Origin: Rebecca billardiae RCC1528
Taxonomy: Eukaryota > Haptophyta
DNA: 64,000 nt
NCBI GenBank assembly: GCA_965240325.2
Contig: OZ251226.1
Coordinates: 930,001-994,000 of the forward strand
Direction of reading: 5' to 3'
The position numbers were made by a program, and so were the translations under genes. Shown here piece by piece: positions 21,568 through 31,600 of this stretch (positions within the stretch are counted from its first letter, which is position 1; the number at the start of each line of letters is the position of its first letter). Below the pieces are notes generated by a model. That model was given only the letters and a program-made list of their open reading frames with translations. It made no database searches and was not told the DNA's origin.

Positions 21568-24156
21568 TCAGGACGATGACGACGACTGCACCAAGTCGCG
21601 TGCCAACCCTTCTGCAAAGCGTGCGTTGCTCGCGGCTGAGCCAGATGCACCGCTGTAGTCCTCGTAGCTCACGCGCACGACCTGCCAGCCCAACGATTCG
21701 AGCACGCGCGTCTTCCACTGGCTGGGCCCGTTGAGCCGCTGCGCGCCCGTCCACGGGTCGGTCACGAAGTGGGACGGCCCATCGTACTCCACAACCACCT
21801 TGGACGCGGTGCACGCCATGTCCACGACGAGCAGCCCGCCCTCGCCGATGCGCACCTCCTCCTCGTGCGCCCAGCCGCACTCTGCGAGCGCGCGAGACAG
21901 CGCCCGCTGCGATGACGACGAGCGCACCCGTGATACTCGGTCACGAAGCAGCTGGCTACCGAGGCACTGCGCCAGCATGGACTCCACACGCGTGCGTGCG
22001 GTGCCAACGGGCAGGCGTGCATCGGCGTGCAGCGTGAGCAGTGCCTGCGCCACATTGATGTGCGCCTCGAGCGCGAGTTGCGCTTGCAGCCCAGATGCAG
22101 CAAGGAGTCGCTCGCACAGGGACAGCAGAAGCTGCCGATGCGCCATGTGCTGGCCAGCCGTCGCATATGCCCACGCCGTGTTGGCCAGCTCCTGCGCATT
22201 GAACTCCCCCACGCGCGCCTCGGCCTCCCGCGCGATCGCGCCATACAGCGCGGGCGCGTCCACGCCCGCTGTGGCGTACGCCCACGCCGTGTTGGCCATG
22301 TTCTGCGGCTTGAACTCGCCCACACGCGCCTCGGCCTCCCGCGCGATCGCGCCATACAGCGCGGGCGCGTCCACGCCAGCTGTGGCGTACGCCCACGCCG
22401 TGTTGGCCAGCCCCTGAGCATTGAACTCGCCCACGCGCGCCTCCGCCTCCCGCGCGATCGCGCCATACAGCGCGGGTGCGTCCACGCCCGCTGTGGCGTA
22501 CGCCCACGCCGTGTTGGCCAGCTCCTGCGCATTGAACTCGCCCACACGCGCCTCGGCCTCCCGCGCGATCGCGCCATACAGCGCGGGTGCGTCCACGCCA
22601 GCTGTGGCGTACGCCCACGCCGTGTTGGCCATGTTCTGCGCATTGAACTCGCCCACGCGCGCCTCGGCCTCCCGCGCGATCGCGCCATACAGCGCGGGTG
22701 CGTCCACGCCCGCTGTGGCGTACGCCCACGCCGTGTTGGCCATGTTCTGCGGCTTGAACTCGCCCACACGCGCCTCGGCCTCCCGCGCGATCGCGCCATA
22801 CAGCGCGGGCGCGTCCACGCCCGCTGTGGCGTACGCCCACGCCGTGTTGGCCAGCCCCTGCGCATTGAACTCGCCCACGCGCGCCTCGGCCTCCCGCGCG
22901 ATCGCGCCATACAGCGCGGGTGCGTCCACGCCAGCTGTGGCGTACGCCCACGCCGTGTTGGCCAGCTCCTGCGGCTTGAACTCGCCCACACGCGCCTCGG
23001 CCTCCCGCGCGATCGCGCCATACAGCGCGGGTGCGTTCACGCCAGCTGTGGCGTACGCCCACGCCGTGCTGGCCAGCCCCTGCGCCTTGAACTCGCCCAC
23101 GCGCGCCTCGGCCTCCCGCGCGATCGCGCCATACAGCGCGGGTGCGTCCACGCCAGCTGTGGCGTACGCCCACGCCGTGTTGGCCATGTTCTGCGCATTG
23201 AACTCGCCCACACGCGCCTCGGCCTCCCGCGCGATCGCGCCATACAGCGCGGGCGCGTCCACGCCCGCTGTGGCGTACGCCCACGCCGTGTTGGCCAGCC
23301 CCTGCGCATTGAACTCGCCCACGCGCGCCTCCGCCTCCCGCGCGATCGCGCCATACAGCGCGGGTGCGTCCACGCCCGCTGTGGCGTACGCCCACGCCGT
23401 GTTGGCCAGCCCCTGCGCATTGAGCTCGCCCACACGCGCCTCGGCCTCCCGCGCGATCGCGCCATACAGCGCGGGCGCGTCCACGCCCGCTGTGGCGTAC
23501 GCCCACGCCGTGTTGGCCAGCCCCTGCGCATTGAACTCGCCCACGCGCGCCTCGGCCTGGCGCGCGATCGCGCCATACAGCGCGGGTGCGGCTACACCAG
23601 CTGTGGCGCACGCCCACGCCATGTTGGCCAGCTCCTGCTCATTGAACTCGCCCACGCGCGCCTCGGCCTCCCGAGCGATCGCGCCGAATGTGCGCTCGGC
23701 ACCGCACTTGGTCGGCCGGAGCTTGGCCAGGCCGTGCGCTAGGTTAGCCACTTGGCGGGCGCTATACGGCGAGCCGTCGACTGCCGTGGCCTCCAGCCGC
23801 CGCTCCACGCGCGCGAGCAGCGCGCCAAAGCGCTTGTCGGTGCGCAGTGCGTGGCCGCGCAACGTGCGCGCGTTGCGACCCAGTCGAGAGATGGCTGTAG
23901 CGTCGTTCACCGGGTCGAACGCGTGGCCATGCGTAGCGCACACATCGAGGATGCGTTTCGCGTCACGTGCATCCGTGAGCTGCCGGTTGATCATTTTGTT
24001 GTCTGGCCGGCGTGATGGGCCGTTTGTGTGCATCGCCGCCCGTAGCGCAGCACAGGCGAGTGCGGGCGAAGGCGGCATGCGCGCTCGCAACCCATACGCG
24101 TTGCGCGGGCATGCGCCCGCACTGGTGCTCACCAACCGCCCTAACAGCCCGAGCAT
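21568..24156 (-). CDS. RAP-domain protein with 37-residue helical repeats, copy 1
   Basis: Single exon, 862 residues from the ATG shared with its paralogue; an in-frame ATG at 24255 would add 33 residues. A basic, hydrophobic leader (MLGLLGRLVSTSAG) suggests mitochondrial or plastid import. Residues of about 70-165 contain a degenerate helical region. Fourteen repeats of 37 residues (consensus LANTAWAYATAGVDAPALYG then AIAREAEARVGEFNAQ) span about 22160-23650. The dipeptide before the AN of each repeat varies: EL, GL, GL, GL, NM, GL, EL, GL, NM, NM, EL, GL, NM, EL from N to C terminus. The C-terminal 65 residues form a RAP domain (VVVEYDGPSHF, WKTRVLESLGWQVVRVSY). By family knowledge OPR/HPR-RAP proteins bind organellar RNA. 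The target is unknown. Confidence 0.9.
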   Translation of the reverse strand: MLGLLGRLVSTSAGACPRNAYGLRARMPPSPALACAALRAAMHTNGPSRRPDNKMINRQLTDARDAKRILDVCATHGHAFDPVNDATAISRLGRNARTLRGHALRTDKRFGALLARVERRLEATAVDGSPYSARQVANLAHGLAKLRPTKCGAERTFGAIAREAEARVGEFNEQELANMAWACATAGVAAPALYGAIARQAEARVGEFNAQGLANTAWAYATAGVDAPALYGAIAREAEARVGELNAQGLANTAWAYATAGVDAPALYGAIAREAEARVGEFNAQGLANTAWAYATAGVDAPALYGAIAREAEARVGEFNAQNMANTAWAYATAGVDAPALYGAIAREAEARVGEFKAQGLASTAWAYATAGVNAPALYGAIAREAEARVGEFKPQELANTAWAYATAGVDAPALYGAIAREAEARVGEFNAQGLANTAWAYATAGVDAPALYGAIAREAEARVGEFKPQNMANTAWAYATAGVDAPALYGAIAREAEARVGEFNAQNMANTAWAYATAGVDAPALYGAIAREAEARVGEFNAQELANTAWAYATAGVDAPALYGAIAREAEARVGEFNAQGLANTAWAYATAGVDAPALYGAIAREAEARVGEFKPQNMANTAWAYATAGVDAPALYGAIAREAEARVGEFNAQELANTAWAYATAGQHMAHRQLLLSLCERLLAASGLQAQLALEAHINVAQALLTLHADARLPVGTARTRVESMLAQCLGSQLLRDRVSRVRSSSSQRALSRALAECGWAHEEEVRIGEGGLLVVDMACTASKVVVEYDGPSHFVTDPWTGAQRLNGPSQWKTRVLESLGWQVVRVSYEDYSGASGSAASNARFAEGLARDLVQSSSSS
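22160..23650 (-). repeat. 111-bp coding tandem repeats in RAP gene 1
   Basis: About fourteen 111-bp units with nearly identical DNA. Differences cluster at the three codons after each GEF and at the dipeptide that opens the next repeat. Confidence 0.93.
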
Positions 24157-24620
24157 CCTTCTCCAGGCCGGCCCCGTGCGCCGCGACGCCGCGTGGAAGA
24201 CGACCCCGCGTCTCCAGCTGCAGCCGTGTACGTCGGACCAACCCGCATTCGTCATCGATCGACACGATGGCGGCCAAATCCTCCGGCGGCCGTCTCACTT
24301 ATTCGTACTCGTCACGTCGGTCAAGTGCTGCACGCGTGCAGGTGCGCCTGCTGCCACGGCTCGCGCCGCACGTGCGCGCTGCGCTCGAATAAACGGGCGC
24401 GCTGCTGGGCGAGAACGAGCCGAGGGATGCGGCTCGCGCGTGCATTGCTGCGGCGAGCCCCGCCCCAGCTACTCTAACTGTCTGTGGCGGCGGCCGGCGG
24501 CGGGGTCAATCGCCGGCACTGCCGGGCCGGAGTCGGCCAGCCGAGGCGTCGGCATCCGCGTAGTCGGGCGATTACGACCGCTATCGCTGCTGGAGCCGGA
24601 TACTAGGCGCGGGCCTGACA
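24157..24620. other. Spacer upstream of RAP-repeat gene 1
   Basis: 5' flank of RAP gene 1 and 3' flank of the channel gene. Similarity to the second RAP locus continues to about 24275 (matching about 41180) and then stops, which marks the edge of the duplicated segment. Confidence 0.55.
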
Positions 24621-27600
24621 CTACGACCTGACGCTGATGCTCGGCTTGCTGCTGCTGCTGCTGCTAGACACGCCGTCGCCGCCGTCACCGCCAGACGAGG
24701 CGCGGAACTCAGTGTCGGCGAGGTGGAGCAGCGGTCGGCTGAGGCGCTCGTGCACGAGCATGAGCTGTGCGAACTGCGCGCGCGCAGGGCGGGGCGGGGC
24801 GAGGGGCCCGCGGCGCTCAGCAGCCGAGGCGTCGCGCGGGGCGCGCGCGGCGTGTCGCGCGGCGCGCGCGGCGGCCGCGGCCGCGCACCGCTGCCTTGAG
24901 CGCGGCCGCGGACGAGGCCGCGTACGGCGCGGTCTGCTGCGCGAAGCGCTCGAGGGCGGGGAGCACGATGAGCAGCGTGGCGCGGCGGTGCGCGAGCAGC
25001 CGGTCGGCGAACGCGCGCAGCTCGCCCCACAGCTCGGGCATCGCGTCGGCGAGCGACGGCCCGTGCTGGCGCTCGTGCGCGGCCGCGGCGCCGACGCGCG
25101 CAGCAAACGCGGCGGTCGCGGCGGCCATGTCGCGCGCCCACACGTGCAGCTCCTTCGCGTGCGCGAGGATCGCCTCGCGCTGCGTGACCGCCGCGCGGTC
25201 GGCGGCGAGCCGCTCCTCCTCCTGCGTCGCGCGCCCGCGCGCCGTCGGCGCGTGCAGCCGCCGCTCGCCCGAGCCGCGTGCGCCGCCGTACTTGCCGAGC
25301 AGCGCCGGCAAGACCGGCTTGCCGCCGCCGAGCGCGTGAGCGTCGTCGAGCGGCGTGCGGCCGAACGCGTCCTCGGCGTTGACGTTGATTCCGGGCTGGG
25401 TGAGCAGGAAGTAGACGCAGCCCTCGTGCCCCGTCGACACCGCCACGTGCAGCGGCGTGCGGCCGAACGCGTCCGCGGCGTTCACCTCGCACCTGCACTG
25501 GAGCAGTCGGCCGAGCGCGGCCGTGTCGTGCGCAAACGCCGCGTGGTTGAGCCTTCGCGCGGCGTCGAGCGCGCCGAGCGGCGCGTTGGCGTGGAGGAGG
25601 CGGTGGAAGCAGGCCTCGTGCCCGCCGAGCAGCGCGTCCTGCAGCGGGGTCATCCCGTTCACGTCCGTCGCGTCCACGCGCGCGCCCAGCTCGAGCAGCA
25701 CCTCGATGTTGGCGCTCACGCCGTCCGCGGCCGCGATGTGCAGTGCGGTGCGGCCGGCCGCGTCGGTCGCGTTGATCTCGACTCGGCACGGGCCCATCGC
25801 GCGGAGCTCGGCGCCGGCGGCGGGGTCGCGCGCCATCGCGAAGAGGAGCTGCTGCCAGAGCGAGCCCGAGCCGCACGTGCCGCCGTGCCCCGCCAGCAGC
25901 TCCGCGCAGCCGATGTGCTTGGCGCGCAGCGCGTCGAGCAGCGGCGTGCTCCCCGACGCGTCGGCCGCGTCGACAGCGGCGCGATGCGCCAGCAGGACTT
26001 TGATCACTGTCGCGTGCCCGCCGCACGCGGCGAGGTGGAGGGCGGTGCGGCCGAGGAAGTCGGCGCCGTCGACGTCGGCGTGCGCCGAGTGCAGTAGTCG
26101 CTGCACCTTCCTCACGTCGCCCGCAGCGCACGCGAGGCACAGCCGCATGTGCTGCAGGTTTGCCTGCTTGCGCCGCGCAGAAGCGACCACCTGCGACACA
26201 GCACGCGGTGCGCGCGGTGCGCGCGGCGCGCGAGGCGCGTTGGTCGCGCGCGCGGGGTGAAGGGGCGCGCGGCGGAGAGGCCGGCCGGCGGCCCGGGGCG
26301 AGGGCTGCGCGCGCGCGGCGCGCACGCCGCGCGCACCGCCTGCAGCATGTCGCTCTCGCCGCCGCCGTCCGCGTCCTTGGCGCCCACGTCGACGCTGCCC
26401 GAGTCTGAGCGACCGTCGAGCTCGGCGCCGTCGGCCGGCGCGCCGCCGGCGCCGACGAGCGAGGCGCGGCGCGCGACGGAGCGCGCGGAGCGCGCGGTGA
26501 GCGTGCCGTCGGCATCCGCATCGCTCGCGGACATCGCGTTGTCCATCACCACGTCCGCCTGCCCCGGGAACGTCTCGACCAGCTCCTTGTACGCCTCGGC
26601 GGTGAGCACAAGCACGCGCGTCTCCTGGACCGGCAGCGTGCGCGCGCTGCACACGTGCCGCGTGCCGAAGACGAAGGAGAGCTCGCCGAGCGGCTCGCCG
26701 CGCGTGCGCACGTCGAGGACGGCGTGCTCGCCGTCGTCCACCTCGACGTACATCTCGACCGCGCCGTGCGAGACGAAGAGCAGCTCGGTGCACGCCTCGC
26801 CCGCGCGGAAGAGCGCACTGTCCGCGTCGAGCGCGCGAGACGACAGCATCGACGCGAGCCGCGAGCAGAAGCCGTGCGAGCAGCCGGAGAGCAGCTGCGA
26901 GGCCTCGAGGATCGGGCGGGTGGTGTACGCGGCGATGTCGATCTGCAGCGCCATCGGCAGCCCGGAGTAGATCTCCTCGTCGCGCACGTCACTCAGCGAC
27001 TCCGCCTGCAGCCGCGTGATGAAGAACTTGGACATGCGCGCCTTGAGCGAGAGCGGCACGCGCGCGTGCTTGATGAAGGACTGCACGAGCTCGAGCTGCG
27101 CGCGCTTGGCGACGATGTCGTCGTCCTGCCGCATCACGAGGCCGGAGATCTGGCCGACCGTCCACGCGTACACGGTCATGTTGAGCAGCATCAGCGAGAT
27201 CACGAAGCCGATCTCGAGTGCGTTGGTCGGCACGGTCGACAGACCGATTGTGGACATCACGGAGAGAACGAAGAAGACATCCAGCACCCACGCGTCCGCG
27301 AGCGTCTCGAGCGGCGACGCGCCGAGCCGCGCGCTCGCGCCGACCGCCTCGCGCTGCAGCGCGTCGACGCCGGACCACGAGGTGCCGTACTCGGCGCTGA
27401 TCAGCTCGTTGTGCCCGAGCACATGCCACACGCACGCACTCAGGTGCAGCGCGAGAACGAGGACAAGGATGTAGTGCCCGATCCCCTCGGCGACCGCGGT
27501 GTCCTTGAGCCGGTGCCGCCAGCGCAGGTAGGCAGACAGCGTCGCGCGCGCGTTCACCAGGCGGAGGAGCCGGAGCACGAACGCGGCGATGGGCTCGGCG

Positions 27601-28661
27601 CCGAGCGCCCAGATGAACGCCTCGAACGGGAAGTTGGCCAGGAGGTCGAGAGAGAAGGCGGAGTGGAGGTAGTGCTCGCGGATCGCGCCGAGCTCGAACA
27701 CCTCCACCGAGGATTCGTTCACGTACGAGGTGACGAAGCGGAGGCCCATCCGGCCCCAGTACAGCGCGTCAATGCACAGCGTGAGCGTGCGCAGGTGGGG
27801 CATGCGCAGGGTGTGCTCGGCGTACGCGAGCTGCACGGGCACCAAGAAAATGTCCAGCACCGTGAGCGTGAGGAACGCGGCGTGCAAACGCCGCGCGAGC
27901 GCGCCGCGCGCCGAGATGACGAACCACGGCCGGCCAGCGTCGAGAGCAGACGCGCCGCCGCCCGCGCCCGCCGGCCGCAGGCCGTCGCCGAGCTCGGCGG
28001 CGGGCGTGGGCGCGCCGCCGCCGCCGCCGCGGAGCTGCCGCGCCGCCGCGCCGGTCTCGCCGTGCAGCGCCGCGCAGAGCCGTGCCCAAGACACCTCCTC
28101 CGCCTCGTGCTCGCCCGCCGCCGCCTCGTCGCCCTCGGCCTCGCCGCCGCCGCCGCCGCCGCCGCGCGCCGTGCCCGCCGCGCTGCGGGGCTCGGCCGGC
28201 AGCGCGCCGTCGCGCGGCGCCACGTCAAGCCGCAGCTGCTCGGCGCACCAGCGGCGCACGTCGGCGACGCTCGTGTCCGGGTGTGTCGCGACCGAGCGTA
28301 AGACGAGCGCGTGCAGCGTACCCGCCTCCGCGCGCTCGCCCAGCCGCAGCCGGCCCGTGTCCGCGCGCGTCTGGATGGCGCGCGCGATCGCAGCGCGCGT
28401 GCGCGGTAGCGCGAGCGCGCGCGACAGCTCGGCAAACGGCTTGTCGCCGCCGTGCGGCCGCTCGGCCGAGCCGGTGGGCGGCGCGGAGAGGGAAGCTGCG
28501 GTCGGCGGCGTGGACGTGACGTCCGCAAGCCCCGAGCACCCCGCGCCGCCGCCGCCGCCGCCCGCCGCGCGCCCGGGCTCGTGCAGCGCGCTCAGGCTGA
28601 GCGCCATCGCGCCGCCCTGCGGCGGCGACGCGGCGGGCTCGGGCTCGGCGACGGTCGCGCA

Positions 28662-28696
<35 letters not shown>

Positions 28697-31600
28697 CCTC
28701 CGCGCCGTCCGCGTGTGCACCGTCGGGCTCTGCGATGCTGCCACTCATGATCCACACTGCCGTCCCGAGCAGGAACTGCTCCACGTTCACCGCGCGCGCG
28801 TTGAGCCGCGCGCCGCGCGACACCTGCGCCGCGCCAACGCTCGCCGGCGCGCCCAGCTCCAGGCCAAGGGGCTGCACGCGCGGCGCGGACGCGGGCGCGC
28901 TGTCGAGCGCGCCGGTGGCATCGTCGGCGGGCGCGCGCGCCGAGCCGGGCGCGTCGGCCAGCGCCGCGGGCGTGCCCGCGGCGCCCGCGCCCGCTGCGCC
29001 GCCCGCCGCGCCAGCCCGCCCACCCTGCTCCTCTTCCTCCCCCGCAGGCGCCTCCTCCTCCGCCGCCTCCGCCTCCGCCTCCTTGCCGCTGTCGAGCGCA
29101 AGAGACGCGACCAGCGCTGCGTCGAGACGGCCGCCGAGCGCGCCAAAGGCCGGCGAGCCGCCGCCGTGGGAGGACTCGCGGCTGCGGCTGGCGGAGGAGT
29201 CGCGCGCGCCGGGCGCGACGCCGAATGCGACGCGCACGCCGCTCGAGCCCGCCGAGCCCGCCAGCGCCGCCGCCGCCGCCGCCGCCGCCTCCAGCTTGGC
29301 CTGCGCCGTCGTGGTGGGCACAATGGCCGCCTGCGCGAGCAGCCGGTGAAGACCCTTCACGTCCGCGCCGCCCATCTCGCCGACCTGCCGCTGCACGGCG
29401 CGCACCTTGCTCAGGCGCACGCTCGTCGACTGGCCCGCGGCGAACACGCGAAACAGCCGCAGCATCACGCCCACGGCGAGCGCCACCTGCGCCGCCGCCG
29501 TGCGCTCGTGCGCGCCGCCGTCGCCGCCAGCCGGCGCGCCGGCGGCCGAAACCGGCTCGGCCGCCGAGCGCGTCGACGCCTCGTCCACCTCGGAGTCGAG
29601 CGGCGAGGAAGGGCGCATCGACGGGCGCACGGCGGCGAGGAGCCCGCCCAGGTAGTTGCTCCGCCCGCGGCTCGGGCGCGAGAACCGCCCCCCTGCCGCC
29701 GCCGGCTCGCCCGCCGGCGGCGCGCCGCCGTCGGCGCCGGAGCCGGCGAGCCGGCGCCGCGCGGTCGGCGTGCCAAGCGCGCCATCGAGCCCATCGCCGC
29801 CCTTGCCCGCCGAGCGCATCGCGTCGACGAAGGGCTTGGAGGTGAAGAGCACGGCGAAGCCGCTCGCCGCGAGACTGGCGGGCGCGTCCGCCTCGCCGCC
29901 GACCCCCGCCGAGCTGCCCGCCGTGTGCGTCCGCCCGCGCCGCACCTCACCCTGGCTTCCCATCAGGCCACCACCCTGCGAGCTGAACGCTGCGGAGCCT
30001 GCGCGGCCGTGCCGCTGCCGGCCGAGCAGGCCCTTCCACCGCCCGCCCTCCGCGCCGCCGCGTGCGTGGCTGAGCGGCGTGGACTCGAGCGCGCCGTCGC
30101 ACGAGCCGACGCACGACGCCGACCGCCCCGGCTGCCCCGCGCCGCCGCCGCCGTGCGTGGCCGCGCGCGCGAAACGTTGGGCGTCCGCGGCGCACGCCCA
30201 GTCGGCGCTGCGCGACACGGCGCCGCCGCCGCCGCCGCCGCCGCCGAGGGGCAGCGGCGGCGCCGGCTCGGCGCGCGAGTGCCGCCCACCCCCGGCAGCC
30301 CCGCCGCCGAGCAGCTCGTCGGCCGGCGGCGGCCCGCCGTGCGAGCGCATGTACAGATTGCCCGCGCGCACCGAGCTCGAAGACCGGAAGACACCGGACG
30401 AGCGCGAGCGCGAGCGCGAGCGGCGCGCGCGGCGCGCGCCGCCGAGCGAGGGCGGCACCGCGGTGCCGGCGGCGCCGGCGGCGCCGGAGAGGCGCTCGGT
30501 GAGCTCGTCGGCGACGGCGCGCGCGGTCTCGCCGTCGAGCCCGAGCGCGTCCACCAGCATCCGCTCGAGCGCCGCGCCCTCCTCGACCAGCCCGCGCGCG
30601 CCGCGCAGCGCTCTGTCGTACAGCGCTCGGAGCGCGCACAGCCCGGCCTCCGCGCGCGAGAGCTGCAGCACGACGCGGACGAAGTCCTTCGCCTCCGAGC
30701 CGCCGGGCTGCGGCTCGTCCGAGTCAGAGGAGCCGTCGTCGGAGCGCGCCCCCGAGCCGCCGCGCCCGGCGCCGCCCTCCTCCTCGCCCTCCTCCTCCTC
30801 CTCGTCCTCCAGCCCATACAAGTCCACCCAGCCGTCTGCGCGCGGCCCGAGCGTGGCCAGCAGTTCGCGGCCGTCGCGCGCGAGCGCGCGCACGGTCTTG
30901 GCGGAGGCCTGCAGCGAGACGTCGATCTCGTGCTCGAGGGCGAGGCGCTGCTTCGCCGCCGCGCCCGCGCGCTTCTGCACCGCGTTCAGCGTCTGCATCA
31001 GCGTGAGCGAGCTGAGCCCCTGCGCGACCGCCAGCGCCGCGCTCAGCGTCTCGTCCTGCGCCGCCTCCGCGCGCGCGCCCTCCGCGTCCGCGTACATCAG
31101 CAGCAGGGCGGCGAGCTGCGCGTCGGCCTCGAGCGCGTACGCGACGGGCGTGCGTCCCCACTTGTCCCGGACCGACGGGTCCGCCATCGAGGCGAGCAGC
31201 AGGTGCGCGGCGGAGAGCGAGCGCGCCGCGACCGCCGCGTGCAGCGCCGTGCGGCCATCATAATCGGCGCGGTCGACGTCATACCCGTAGCTCACGATGA
31301 ACTTGATCTTGGGGAGGTTCGCCGAGCGCGCGGAGAGCGCGAGCTGCTCGGCGAGCGTCTCGTCGGACGCGGTCGCGGTGTACCGCACGAGCAGCTGCGC
31401 GACGAGCAGGTGCTCGTGCCGGATCGCCTCGTCGAGCGGCGTGCGGCCCCACCGGTCGGCCGCGTTCACGTCAGCGCCGTGTGTCACGAGGAACTCTGTC
31501 ACGCGCGACGAGCCGAGCGTCGCGGCGATGTGCAGCGCGGACGCGCCGTCGTGGTCGCGCGCGTCCGCGTCCACGCCGTTCTGGATGAGCAGCCCCATCA

